Notes: generated from the letters alone by a model not told the origin. A DNA stretch of 64,000 bases from Zhengitettix transpicula (GCA_037074705.1 CM073591.1:135105032-135169031); one strand, 5' to 3'; counted from the stretch's first letter, positions 22,687-33,984 are shown. Translations and numbers: made by a program.

Positions 22687-23043
22687 ACCTTGGGCATACG
22701 GTAAGAGTTGTCCGCTATTCCCATTGGAATAATCGGCCAGCTGCCTCCTAAACTGGTCGAGGCAAGGGGAAGGGAATGCTGCGTCCCCACAGCAAACTCC
22801 TCTCCCGCTATCGGAAGGGCGTGGTACAAGTACCCAATGCCCGACCTACCTGATGCAGGTTTTTCTAGGGTTTTTCCTGCATTACTTTTAGGTGAATGCC
22901 GGGTAGGATCTTTAAACTTAACCCTTGGCTATCTTCCTCCACCCTCCGCATTCCTCCTTTCAAATCCCTTTCCTATGCTATAAGAGGGGAGTTGCCACTA
23001 TGTGGATTACCCTATACATAGCCTGTCTATACCCACAAAAAAA
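22686..23043 (+). mobile_element. R516 retroposon, copy 2 (5'-truncated)
   Basis: Begins inside the family at 'GACCTTGGGCATACGG' directly after the jockey fragment and runs to the 3' end with an A tail (23037-23043). It lacks the 'AGCCCGGGGGCCCTAG' block at about 22920. Its tail is followed by GGACCAATGAC, which became the target of copy 3. Confidence 0.85.
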
Positions 23044-23054
23044 GGACCAATGAC

Positions 23055-23592
23055 ACAAGGAAGCCTGCAAGAGAATTTTCTCGCAGCTGAACCTTCCCAG
23101 AGAGCTCTGGCGGGGGCTACCTTTGGGGATGCCCTCACATCTCTCTTGTTTTTTGAACTAAGGTTCCCACATGCCGAGGCACCTCGGTCTGTTTTGAGAG
23201 GTGTATGTTCCGAGGTCGCAGACCTTAAGACTACGGTAAGAGTTGTTCTCTATTCCCATTGGAACAGTCGGCCAGCTGGCTCCTAAACTGGTCGAGGTAC
23301 GGAGAAGGGAATGCTGCGTCCCCACAGCAACTTTTCTCCCGCTATCGGAAGGGCGTGGGACAAGTACCCAATCCTGATCTACCTGATTCAGGATTTTCTA
23401 GGGTTTTCCCTGCATTACTTTTAAGCAAATGGCGGGTAGGATCCGTAAACTATAGCCCGGGGGCCCTATTTAACTCTTGGATACCTTCTACTTCCCTTCC
23501 GCAACCCCCCGTTTCAAATCCCTTCCTATGCTATTAAAGGGGAGTTGCCACTATGTGGATTACCCTCATGTAGCCTGTTACCCTAAAAAAAA
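23055..23592 (+). mobile_element. R516 retroposon, copy 3 (full length, 538 bp)
   Basis: Flanked by a perfect 11-bp direct repeat GGACCAATGAC (23044-23054 and 23593-23603), with an A tail just before the right one. The 5' end can form a hairpin (CTGCAAGA..TCTCGCAG, one mismatch). This shows that the family ends at the A tail and inserts with a duplication of about 11 bp, as LINE-mobilised retroposons do. No coding capacity is recognised. The 92-94-codon frames here are not conserved as proteins among copies. Confidence 0.9.
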
Positions 23593-23609
23593 GGACCAAT
23601 GACTCTGCT

Positions 23610-24160
23610 TTGTGGGTTCCCTGGAATTGTGTAATGAAAGATGAGTCCGGCAATCATTGCGGTTGGGCAGGACTAAATACGTTTTAGCGATAAAGCGGAG
23701 AAAGAAAGGAAACGCACTTCAAACATGTTGTTTTGAATACATACCAATCTATCAACTTAACATAATGGAATCCTCTCTATCTTAACTGTGTTAGATATTA
23801 ACATCACTCGTTTATGTATTTTTTGATGTAACTGAATTGGTACAAGTTTCCGGAAAAGTTTCTAAAATAAATTTAAAATAAAATTTATTTTATATACTCC
23901 TTGTTGTAACATGAACTTCAATTAGAACAATTACTTTTGTAAACTGCGTTTCTGTGTCTCAATTAATTTAGTTTCTCTGGTGATGAATTATTTCAATTGC
24001 TTATAAAGCTGTTGCCACAAAATTCTACACATTCAACTAGTAAATAAATTTAAAAATAATAGGTTAGGAAAAAATACATGTAATATTTAATTATGTTAAA
24101 TTATATAAAATTTGGTATGCCAATTAAAATATCAGAATAATTACACTCAAGTCTCAACTC
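23610..24160. other. AT-rich stretch without a recognisable gene
   Basis: No supported feature. Confidence 0.4.
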
Positions 24161-24204
24161 AAAATACAATGAACATTACAGAACATGACGGAATCACCAA
24201 AGCA

Positions 24205-24475
24205 CATAATATACTCCGATGCTCTCGTTGCCTTAAACATACTACAAAGGAAAGAACCTCAATCAGAACTTGCAACAAAGATAAAAGCAAGGCATCAAAA
24301 ATAAAATAAAAACGGGGGAAAAGGTGGCTGTGGCATGGATTCAGGACATCAACGGAAATACAGACGTGGATCGAATGGCCAAAGCTGCTGCGCACAGCCA
24401 CCAAAGACAGAAAATACCTTCAGAGACTCACAGAAACACACTCAACCAACAATCGAATCTAAAATGAAAATTCTA
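24205..24475 (+). pseudogene. RNase H domain remnant of a non-LTR retrotransposon
   Basis: One frame (about 24212-24305) reads 'YSDALVALNILQRK' followed by 'EPQSELATKI', like the Y-S/T-D-S-x-x-A-L block of the RNase H domains of LINEs, including a catalytic Asp. After a frame change, about 24322-24420 reads 'VAVAWIQDINGNTDVDRMA' then KAAA, matching W-x-P-G-H-x-x-I-x-G-N-x-x-A-D-x-x-A-K with the His lost. The order and spacing are those of RNase H. RT sequence is not seen upstream. The strand is opposite to the jockey piece at 22 kb, so this is a different element. RNase H of this kind is usual in I/R1/Loa-type LINEs. Confidence 0.65.
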
Positions 24476-24479
24476 AAGT

Positions 24480-27400
24480 GTAAGCAACACCCGTAACGAA
24501 GTAAACGACTTTAATGCAAAAAATTCCCGTGCCAATGCTAATAGAAGCGACCAAATAAACCTAACGCGAATAAGAACAAGAAAAAAACATTGAAAGATTA
24601 CGTCAACAAGAGCTTAAAAGCACAAAAAAAAGGTCAGTTATGCGACTATACATAAAATAAAATTTAAATGTTATTCACCTAATTTATTGGACTCCATATT
24701 TTTTTTCAAAGACCGCTACTTGACTAAAAACATGTCTGTGTTATAAATTTAATTACAACCATGTTTTAGTAAAGTGGAATTATAATGTAATATCGAGTTT
24801 ATGAGCTGCAACCCTCCACAATATAATGAAGTTTTTTCACAACAGAGAAATTAATCTAATACCGTGAAGTAAGTGCTACCGTTATTATTTTGAAACTTTT
24901 AGCTATAGAAGTTGATTTTTCGTTAACAACATTTAAACTTGAAAGATTAAGTTACCTGGTTGTCAATGATTTTGATGCGAAAGGAATAGAAATAAGAGAA
25001 ACGTCTAAATAAATAAATTTGATAAAAGAACAGCCAATAAGCGACAATTATCAATATTTTATTTCATTAATTAATTAAATTTCAAAATATGTTTCGGTTC
25101 TTATGTGGGCCCTCTTTGGGCAAAGATAATAATAACTTATAATTATGAATGAGCAATCAAGATGAAATAGAAAGGAGACAAACATATTGCATGTTTTTTA
25201 GTTATTAAAACAATTATCAATGTAGATTAATTTCCGAAACATTATACATTAAAAACTATTCTAACACCATTAATATTAAAACAGTTCATTACGTGCTATT
25301 TACAAATCAATATTTTATTAGTCCTTAGTTTATAAGTAATACTGAAATCTTTTTCTACGTTCTTTTTAATTGGCGTTGCTTATTTATAATTATAAATTCT
25401 TCTTTTTCCTATAATAACATCTTTATAATGTACATATCTGTTTATATACCGTTACACTATTATATTTGCCTGAAGAGGACCGACACATGCGTAATTTATT
25501 TAATTAACAAAGTAAAATATTTTTAATTATCCGTTATCGGTTGTTTATTTCGTCACACACTTGAAGGGAAATTGGAATACATTGGAGATTTATCCACGCA
25601 ACCATTCGTAAATATAACACAGGTGTATAGGATATGAATGTTTGTAACGTGTAACCATAATTAATAGAAAATAATTTAGCATTATGAATATTAAATATCA
25701 CACATCAACCCATAAGCTTTTTGAATTTGAGAATTCATTTAATTTCCTAGAGAATTCATTGTTGCATTTACAAGTATTAAAATGCGCGAATTCGACTGCC
25801 AACAACGAATGGTTTTTCGGCTGGAAAATAAAACTGTGACGCAAATCACAATCTGTAAATTAGAATTCCTTCGAAAGTGGTTCCTACGGTTTGATCTGAG
25901 ATAGCATTTAACTTACATGGGCGCCTTGCCGACTAAAGCGATGAGGCTGTAATTCGTCTCACTCTGTGACATGAAAGCAAATTCCAGTGAATTGCCAGTT
26001 TCTCTTTGCCGTCGTTCCGCAAAGAGTCAAGCTCCTTCAATCCTTACCTCCTCTCTTAGAAATAGAACCGTACTTTAAAAATTGGCAGATAAATTAGATG
26101 AACTCCGAGGGAAGGAAAAGTTGCACATGGTAAAATTTTAAATCACACCACGGAAAAGCAATTTGCGAAGTTATCCCTGTCGCATAGCAACGCACTCAAC
26201 TCACACAAGGCGAAGAGCTCTTGTTGATTCTGCGGCATCTTAGTTCTTCAAATAAAATGAATAATTGATTATTAGCAGTTTACATAACCATTGAAGAGAC
26301 TTACGTTTGAGAAACATTCATTGCACAATTTAATGTTGTTAATGTTATTTTATTATACCTCTTAATATATACTTTCATTTATTATGATATTCATTAGAAA
26401 AAATCATTATTTATTTTCCAATATTTGAATAAAGCTTAATAAAGCTTAATAAAGCTTATCATTTAAGTTCATACAGTATGTAAACGTGTTAGTTGACAGT
26501 TATTTAGTATTTACATTATTATTATTATTATGTAAATTAAATCACCTAAATTCAGATGTTGTATTTCTCTCAGTGTCTCTCAGTTTCCAAATTTAAATGA
26601 AAAGGCTCTGAATCGTTAAGAAAATATTATTCTTCCACATATAATTCAAGCGCAGATATTATTTTAAATGCATGATGTGATTGATATTATTTGCTTTGTA
26701 TAGATTAAAATAATATTACAAAGATTCCAAAATATTTTAAGAATTATTTAAAATACGACTTCAAACATAGGACAATTACCATCTATTAATTTACTACTTA
26801 AATTATTACTTAAAATTAAATTACGTCGTTATTTACGTCATAATGTACTTTATAATGATAACGAAATAATTGTTTTTCAAAATGTTTTATATATGCATGA
26901 TTTAAAAATCTTTGGTGTTACGCCAGTTTCAAAACGTTATTTGCTATGTATGTAGAATCAAGTTGATTCTCTTTTGCATTTCAACATATTATCCTGTTAA
27001 TAGCAAACACTGCTTATAGCGATACTGCATAAAGTGTGTCACTTATCTAATGTAAAGATTATCCACCGTTTCTGTTTAAATGAGAAAGAAGTTCTATAAG
27101 TATATTTTGAACTTGTGTTATTTAAAATTTTTGGTTGAATTAAGAAATTGACGTATAATAAATTATAAATGGAGGAATTGTTTTAATGAACTTCAAATTA
27201 TAATTAACTGTTGATTTCCAATAACCGATTCGGAAACAGAATTTAAATAACCGTCAAATTATATAAATCGTACAGGAACAACTAGTTTTGAGGAAAATTA
27301 CTCTCTTTCTGACTATATTAGAATCGTAATCCTATATCACTGATTAAAATAAAGGCACACTTGTATATATCAGGAAATGACTGTATGTTTGCAAATATCA

Positions 27401-28540
27401 GCGAGGATATTATTATTAAATATTAATTTGCAATTATGACAGTAAATGAGATAACAATTTGTTTAATTATTTACTACAGATTTTATACTGAATTCAGCTA
27501 TAATTGAAATAAATAAGTAAAATAACAATTTATTGAAAAACCTTTAAATAATTAATTATATCGATTACTAAAACTGTCGTCGGATCTAAAAATTACATAT
27601 TATTTAAGGATGTGTGTAAATTAACACAAATCGAATTTTTTTTAAATGCAATCATGAATCTTTATTGAAACAACTGTTTGATGTGGCATGACGACTTTGT
27701 TATTTAAAAAAATATTTATGATTGATTTGACTCAGGTTTATGAAATTAAATGCCCATAAACTGTTTTCATATTTTAACTTTTTAATTAATATTTAATAAG
27801 AATATTCTTATTTTCTCTTAACTGCGTAAATCAGGAGTACCTGGCCCTGTAACATGTATACTTATATCGTGAGCTCACATCAGTAAAAATTATTTGTTAC
27901 TTAAAATTTTCATTCAAATTTCAGTGTCATATACATTATTGATTTCTCTGTAACATACGTAAGTGAATAATTTCATTTGTTGCTATTTACTTCGTATGTA
28001 CTTGGTGTTACAATATAGTAGTAGTTTGGCTTGGCAAGCGCCTAAATTATGCACTGTCAGGAATCGGATACACGGCGCCACGATCTATTTCAGAATTACG
28101 CAGCATAGCTCATTCCTTACAATCCTAAACTGCATGGGTATTATCTGTTACCAAGCGCTCGTAGCACACTAACACAATGGAATTCCATTTCAAATAAATC
28201 TAACTTAACATTATTGAATCGCTATATTTTATACAATAAAACTCTTTGGAACGGCGAACTATTTCACTGGTACAAAGAAATGGAATATTTTAAAATTATT
28301 TTGCTATCTTTACTTAATATCTGCTCTAAAATAATTAATACCTTGGTTTATGTGAATTTATTGTTGAAATTGAGTTTGCAGCTTCTATGCAATTGAATAA
28401 TAAACCTCAAAAGGATGGCTAAATTTCAATTTAATGCATCAGGAAGTGGAGGAAATATGCACTACTACATTATTAAACTCAGCCTGACAACAATAATTAC
28501 GTTTTGAAGTCATTTAACGTGTTTCTTAATAATTCCACTC
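24480..28540. other. Long AT-rich stretch without a recognisable gene
   Basis: Four kilobases with no supported gene. Minor content: a triplicated 10-bp AATAAAGCTT at about 26429-26458; TTA/ATT triplets near 26515; 'CCTGAAGAGGACCG' at 25471-25484 (plus) and 'GGGCCC..CCGAAACAT' at about 25115-25085 (minus), which faintly resemble PLE-terminal motifs; and a G+C-richer patch at about 25910-26040. Confidence 0.4.
26429..26458 (+). repeat. 10-bp tandem repeat (AATAAAGCTT), 3 units
   Basis: Three perfect consecutive units in AT-rich DNA. Confidence 0.9.
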
Positions 28541-28546
28541 TGTCAG

Positions 28547-28925
28547 ATGTTTGAAAGTTTACACAAGTTACAAGTTTCAAAGGGAACGTCCAAATTAGTG
28601 AAGGAAATATTGGATTATATTCGCAGGAAATTGAAATGTAAGAGGACTTATACAAAGATTACAGTTTGTCATCTCCTCACGACTAAACAAAGTATTTCGA
28701 ATTTTTTTTTGCAAGCGAAATACACTACAGAGGTGGCATGTTATGATCCAGAATTTGACGTAGTGTCGCTTAACGTTTTATTATAAAAGTTAGACAAGAT
28801 AGGTATTTATAAGCGCGCTGTGCTCTAGCTTTACAAAGTTTTGAGAGGAAGAACTGAATATAGGAAGACAACTATCGGAAAAGAGCAAAGTTAATTCCGG
28901 TGTACCACAAGGGTCACCAGCGGCT
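28547..28925 (+). pseudogene. Non-LTR reverse transcriptase fragment (CR1/L2-like)
   Basis: The frame to 28786 ends 'YDPEFDVVSLNVLL', which corresponds to RT motif A (K-A-F-D-x-V-x-H-x-x-L-L) with the first catalytic Asp. After one stop the next block, 'KLDKIGIYKRAVL', then 'LYKVLRGRTEYRKTTIGKE', is the segment between motifs A and B. At about 28890-28925 'VNSGVPQGSPAAH' is motif B (G-V-P-Q-G-S). The piece is cut off there by a 10-bp tandem repeat and the LTR-like element at 28981. Motif C (YADD) is missing. Breaks are a stop at 28784-28786, another at about 28829, and a frameshift near 28890. The N-terminal 50 codons are not clearly RT. Confidence 0.75.
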
Positions 28926-28969
28926 CATTGATACTCATTGATACTCATTGATACTCATTGATACTCATA
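28925..28969 (+). repeat. 10-bp tandem repeat (TTGATACTCA), ~4.5 units
   Basis: Perfect repeats of ATTGATACTC between the RT fragment and the LTR-like element. Confidence 0.9.
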
Positions 28970-28980
28970 TATGAATATAT

Positions 28981-29950
28981 TGTAAAACCAATTAATTAGG
29001 CCATGAATTGTTTTGACATAAAATTTGAATTGTTTGATAAATCCATTATAGCGGCCTGATCGACCAAAGCAAAAATGGAAAAGCAAGCTCAGCCCCTTTT
29101 GTTTAAAAGTCAAAATGGCGTTTGCGCGTATGAAAGTGTGGCAGTTTACGTCTATAGCCATCCAGGAAAGGAAGTCAGTTTTTTTACGTCTACAGCCAGC
29201 TAGGATAGAGTTTGTGATGAAAGATTGCTGTGGACGGATGAAGTTTTTCTGGTGAGCAGCAAAGAGCGGAATAGTAAAGTTGACAGTTTAAGTTTACAGC
29301 AAGGAGCTAAAGAAAAGTTAGTTCGCTCTGAAAGAATAAACACTTAAAATAAATCTTCAAGGTGCTACGTTGCAGTTTAAGTCCAAATCAGTAAAAGACT
29401 AATAAATCTACGAATCATAGGATTCCTGTAAGGCAAGCAGCCATCAGATAGCTGACATTCAGGAGGATCATCCGAGTTCCTGGGAGCCTATCAATTTTGA
29501 CTTCAATAGTGTAAAATCTGTGATTCGACATTTATAATCAGTGTATAATTTTGCAAAAGTGTACTTCCGAAGTCAAAAGGAATGCTGGTACCAGCTGGAC
29601 AGTATGTAAGTAACAAAACCAAAACTAATGATTAATTGTAAACGCTAATTAAAGGATAAAGTCAGATTTCATACTCTTTTAATTGTCAATCAGAGTTAAT
29701 TTCTTTACTTTTCAATTTCTTTCATTCTATCGACGTATTGTTTAGGTAAATTGTAAACTGTTTTGTTAATAAGATTTTAAATCAATTTGTTGTGTTCATT
29801 ATCAAACCCGGTCAAGGACCTGAGAGAACCAGATCTCAAATTTTGTGTTTGTAATTATCTTTTATTGCCACAAAATAAAATAAAAATAGTTTGTTTGTTA
29901 ATTTTTGATATTAATTAAATTAATTAACGCCTTACTATTAGATCATTACA
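28981..29950. mobile_element. AT-microsatellite-inserted LTR-like element, copy 2
   Basis: A 970-bp unit starting TGTAAAACCAATTAATTAG and ending GATCATTACA, between ATAT on the left and ATATATATATAT on the right. Shared blocks with copy 1 include 'CCAATTAATTA', 'GGAGGATCATCCGAGTT', 'GAATGCTGGTACCAG' and 'AAAGTCAGATT' in the same order. It shares 'AAAGATTGCTGTGGACGGA' with copy 3 immediately downstream. There is no ORF. Near the end, 'TCAAACCCGGTCAAGGACCT' is also found in copy 4. Confidence 0.65.
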
Positions 29951-29962
29951 ATATATATATAT

Positions 29963-31236
29963 TGTGGTAATTAAAAGGAAAGCATTAATTAAAATTTGTA
30001 CTCGAATTGTTAGCCGCAGAAAACACACAAGTTGCACACGAGAATGGACAATAATGCCACACATTTGAATATTGTAGGCTGTTGGTTTTGCTAGAGCATT
30101 GTGTGGCCACTCTTCGTCGAAATATTTAAGTGTAAAGTTGCAATGTAAAGATATAGCAGAGTGAGTCTTCGACGAGATATTGCAGTGTAAAGTTGTCATG
30201 TAAAGATTTCAGAGTAAAGGAGTTTTCGTAGAAATATAGCAGAGAGTTAGTTGTCATAGAAAGATTGCTGTGGACGGACGAAGAGTAAAATATTGAGAAA
30301 GAGTCCAGATACCGTTAGTAGAACAGCGAGATCAGTTAGAACAGTTTTGTTATAAGTTGCAGTCTGCGAGATAAATATCCAAATATTCATCGATAAACAA
30401 TTTGAGTGCTGAAGTCTAATTATTATATTCTCAAATTAGACCATTGATTTTCGATTGTGGGAGTCCAGGCCACTGCAGCCAGCATCTAATGATCTTCAGA
30501 ACGAGCAAATAGTATTTCCTTAACGAACGGAGAACCAACTTTTGTCAAATCCACAGCGATAATTAGAGTCAGTGTTAAGAAATAGCCTGTTATAAAGTGC
30601 AATGAGTGTGTAAGTGAATGAACGAGCCAAATTGCCCTGATATCCAGAAACTGTAAGTTACTATTTCGCTGAATTCATATTTGTAAACCATTAAGTAAAG
30701 GTAATTATCGTCAGATTTCAGATTTCGGGTGTCGTTTAGAATTTAAAGTTAACATTTTTATGTGTTTTGTTTGCATTGTAAATAATACATGGATGAAGTA
30801 GGCCCATAATAGCTTAATAATAATTTAATTGTCAACTAATTGTTTCTTTATTAAAGACCCAGTAAAGACCCTGAGAAAGAGTAAATTCGAATTGTAAAAT
30901 ATTAATTAATAATAAAAAATTGAAAGTTAATTTTTGATAACTGTTGTAAAATGTCCTTTGATAACTTTTGTAAATTTAATTATTGGTGCATTTATAAAAT
31001 TAATTTTGTTTGTTTATTTTATAAATTATCTTAAATTTTATTAAACATTAAATAATTAATATTTAAATTTAAAACAAATTGTTGCTATAACGTAGGGATT
31101 ATTTGAATGTCATTAACTGATTACCACAAATTGTTACCTCAACGTGAGGATAACTGTTTTATTTAACTTTATTTTATTTGTATTCATCACCTTAACGTGA
31201 GGCATTGTGTTTCTTTAATTTGTAAAAATCATTACA
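29963..31236. mobile_element. AT-microsatellite-inserted LTR-like element, copy 3 (diverged)
   Basis: A 1,274-bp unit starting TGTGGTAATTAAAAGG and ending AATCATTACA, separated from copy 2 by only 12 bp of AT repeat and followed by ATATATA. It is longer because of internal repetition: 'GTGTAAAGTTG(C/T)(A/C)ATGTAAAGAT' appears twice near 30130-30210. It shares 'AAAGATTGCTGTGGACGGA' and 'CCCAGTAAAGACCCTGAGAA' with its relatives. It may represent a subfamily. Confidence 0.55.
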
Positions 31237-31239
31237 ATA

Positions 31240-32600
31240 TATATAAACTGTTTAGGATGAATTATAAATCTTAATATTTATCTGGTCTCTATATTTTGTT
31301 ATAGAAATATACAAAAGCGTTTCCAGTGGCTTGAAAAGACATAGATATATACGTGCACCTATATAACATAACGATGAAAACTACAATTGTATCTGAAAAT
31401 AAATTACGTGAAATTACCCCGATATACTAGCTGTAAATAATTTTGAATTGATTGGCTGAGTAAATAGACCATTAGTACAGTTAGTAACGAATTTTTTTAA
31501 AAATAAAACGAATAAAGAAAACAACCTTATTAATCGTAATGTAGAAAAAAAAATATCTAGGTCGCGTCGCAAATGAAATGCAAAACATAGCAAATATAAT
31601 TTCTTCATTTAAGACACCGCCGCTATAGGGACTTCGTCATCGGAGAAGTAGAGAAGATACTTAAGGGTGGGGCTAATAGGAAGATCGGTTCAGTGCTTTT
31701 AGATAGAAAAAGAAACACGGAAAAATTTACATTTAGATGTATTATTCATTCCATTCGTCCTCGGGCGAGAAATTAGGATAGAGTCATAATGTAAAATTAC
31801 AAGAAAATAATAAAATATTACAACTACAAACTGAAAACTATCATTGTACCTTACGAAAAAAATAATAACAGTAATTAAAGAAATGATAACTATATTAATC
31901 TTCAGTTTTAATTCGGCTGATATTCCAACAGGAAATCTTACTTCGATTCCCGTCGACCACGGAAAACAAAATAAGTCGGCAGTAAAATTCTACAAGGTTA
32001 TAACCGTGAAATAAAAGCATAAGTTGATAGGATACCAAATTACAATTTTATTAAAGAGAATCTCCTTCCTATCTACAAATTCTTACAGCGAGTAATACGC
32101 TCCAATAATTAACAAATATTTACAACTCTTTAGAAAAAAAATGTTTCTCCAGACAAACTTTAAAATTTCTAGAATATACGTAGAAGGCGAAGTTAAAATC
32201 CCAAGTTTCCGAAACAAAGTTTTGCAACTGGCATACCAATCCGCACCAGATATTATTCGTAGTTTAAAAATTTGAAACGCGTGATGTGCATGACCCCAGA
32301 TTGCTAATGAAAGCGATCAGTTAAAAAATTCAAAACCAAGCAAATGTGTACGTAAATACTCAGTTACAAAATGATTAATTAACTGTTGGTACAAAGTGAC
32401 CCGATAAACTATTCAATGAGATAAATGCAGCGGTAAAATGGTAAAAAAAATTCGTAAAATATTTTTGTGACGTGGTTCAAGCTCATATTGTAAACTTTGA
32501 ATTTCTTTGAAACGTACAGTTATCACGTATGAAGCATTTATTTTTGTGAGCTAATAGAATTAGTGTTTCATTAATGTTTATTGTGCCTCAGAAGAAGAAG
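31240..32600. other. AT-rich stretch without a recognisable gene
   Basis: No supported feature. A small hairpin, ACTTC..GAAGT, lies at 31630-31648. Poly(A)-rich runs occur at about 31500-31560 and 31800-31880. Confidence 0.4.
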
Positions 32601-32605
32601 GTGTA

Positions 32606-33616
32606 GACTGGCTGAATGTAGTGTAATCCACACAGTGGCCTCTACCATCTGATAGCATACGAAAGGTTGTCTAAGGTTTACTAGGTTTTTTTTAAGGGCA
32701 ACAGGCTACATGTGGGTAATCCACGTGGGGCAACTCCCCTTTAATAGTATAGGAAGGGATTTGAAAGGGCGGATGCGGAAGGGTAGAGGAAGGTAGCCAA
32801 GGGTTAACTAGGGCCCCGGGCCACCATTTAAGGATCCTACCCAGCATTAGCCTAAAAGTAATGCAGGGAAAACGCTAGAAAACCCTGCATCAGGTAGGTC
32901 GGGCATTGGGTACTTGTACCACGGCCTTCCGATAGCGGGAGAGGAGTTTTCTGTGGGGACGCAGCATTCCCTTCTCCGTGCCTCGACCAGTTTAGGAGGC
33001 AGCTGGCCGACTATTCCAATGGGAATAGCGGACAACTCTTACCGTATGCCCAAGGTCTGTGACCCCGTAACATACACCTCTCAGAAAAGGCCGAGGTGCC
33101 TCGGCTTGTGGGAACCTTAGTTTAAAAACGGAGAGGAAAAGGCATCCCCAAAGTAGACCCTTCGTATCTCTCCTACAAGGTTCTACCTCGCAGGCCTTCA
33201 TGGTTTACTAGGGCCGCCGGGCTGTAGTTTTAAGGATCACACGCGGCATTCCGCCTTAAAGTGATGTAGCAGAACCCTAGAAACACCTGCATCATGTAGA
33301 TCGGGCATTTGGTACCTGTACCAAGTCCTTCGAATGGCGGAAGACGGGTTATTGTTGGGACGAAGCAGTTCTTCTCCTTGCGTCGACCAGTTTAGGAGGC
33401 AGTTGGCCGATTATTCCAATAGGAATAGCGGAAAAGTCTTACCATATACCGTATACCCGGAATATACACCTCTCAAAACTAACCGAGGTAACTCGTTTTG
33501 TGAGAACCTCAGTTCAAAACCAGATGGAGGAAAAGGCAATTCCAGAGGTAGTAACCCGCAACTCTCCCAGGAAGGTTTACTTGCGAGAGTTAAGAACAGT
33601 TCCGAAAGGCTTCCTT
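32606..33616 (-). mobile_element. R516 retroposon, copy 5 (older, split by copy 4)
   Basis: Two parts, 32606-32685 (the 3' end on the minus strand, strongly diverged) and 33202-33616 (the 5' part), together make one old R516 copy. Copy 4 is inserted at the TAGGGCC..CGGG position, and the target 'GGTTTACTAGG' is duplicated at both junctions. The older copy has many more changes from the consensus than copy 4, as the nesting requires. The 95-codon frame at 33334-33621 lies in it and is not a conserved protein. Confidence 0.8.
32686..33201 (-). mobile_element. R516 retroposon, copy 4 (complete, 516 bp, nested)
   Basis: The best reference copy. It is flanked by a perfect 11-bp duplication GGTTTACTAGG (32675-32685 and 33202-33212). 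On the minus strand it starts ATGAAGGCCTGCGAGG and ends with an oligo(A) tail (run of T at 32686-32693 on the plus strand). Exact ends, A tail and target duplication identify a retroposon. I find no clear tRNA A/B boxes, so its promoter is unknown. Long minus- and plus-strand frames (68-69 codons) exist but differ between copies. Confidence 0.92.
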
Positions 33617-33984
33617 ATTAACTCCCTCCGCGAAATTAGAATTATATCAGGGTCGGATGCTACAGGAAGCAGCAAACATTTTTTAAAAACCTTAATATTT
33701 TTATTCTTCCAAACGCGTTTACATTTAAAAATTTCCAAAGGCAATGTGAACCTTTTTGTAAATAACGGTAACTATCATGCTTGAGACACGAAGAACCAGT
33801 TCAGTTCTAAGATCGGATGAGCACAGCTTAGTCTTTATAAGTCTAGCGTACATTATTTCCGTATAGCATTATTTAACAGTCTTCCTGAAAATTTAAAGAA
33901 CATCAACAATTATAACACTTTTGTTCTGCAGAACTACACTTTACTGATAAATGGTTCTTGTTACACTGTACGCGAATTTTAACA
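33617..33984 (+). pseudogene. CR1-like LINE, C-terminal end of the RT protein
   Basis: The frame reads 'REIRIISGSDATGSSKHFL', then 'KTLIFLFFQTRLHLKISKG', 'NVNLFVNNGNYHA', and after two stops 'LYKSSVHYFRIALFNSLP' and 'ENLKNINNYNTF'. It ends 'CYTVREF' plus TAA at 33979-33981. This follows the typical end of CR1/L2/Rex-like proteins: R-A-I-R-I-I-x-G ... C-R-P-L-F-K-x-L-x-I-L ... H-x-Y-N-T-R ... Y-x-G-I-x-L-F-N-x-L-P ... N-x-F ... F-Y-x-V-x-E-F. The 5' side is cut by the R516 junction at 33616. Stops at about 33782 and 33824 make it a pseudogene. The 3' untranslated part probably extends to about 34330. Confidence 0.8.

Noticed and set aside
28925..28969. Short direct repeats resembling a CRISPR array
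   Set aside because: Units are 10 bp and directly tandem with no spacers, in eukaryotic DNA: a simple tandem repeat.
32914..33201. R516-embedded frames repeated in several copies on both strands
   Set aside because: They recur only because the DNA is repeated. Stops and frame differ among copies and no protein family is recognised.
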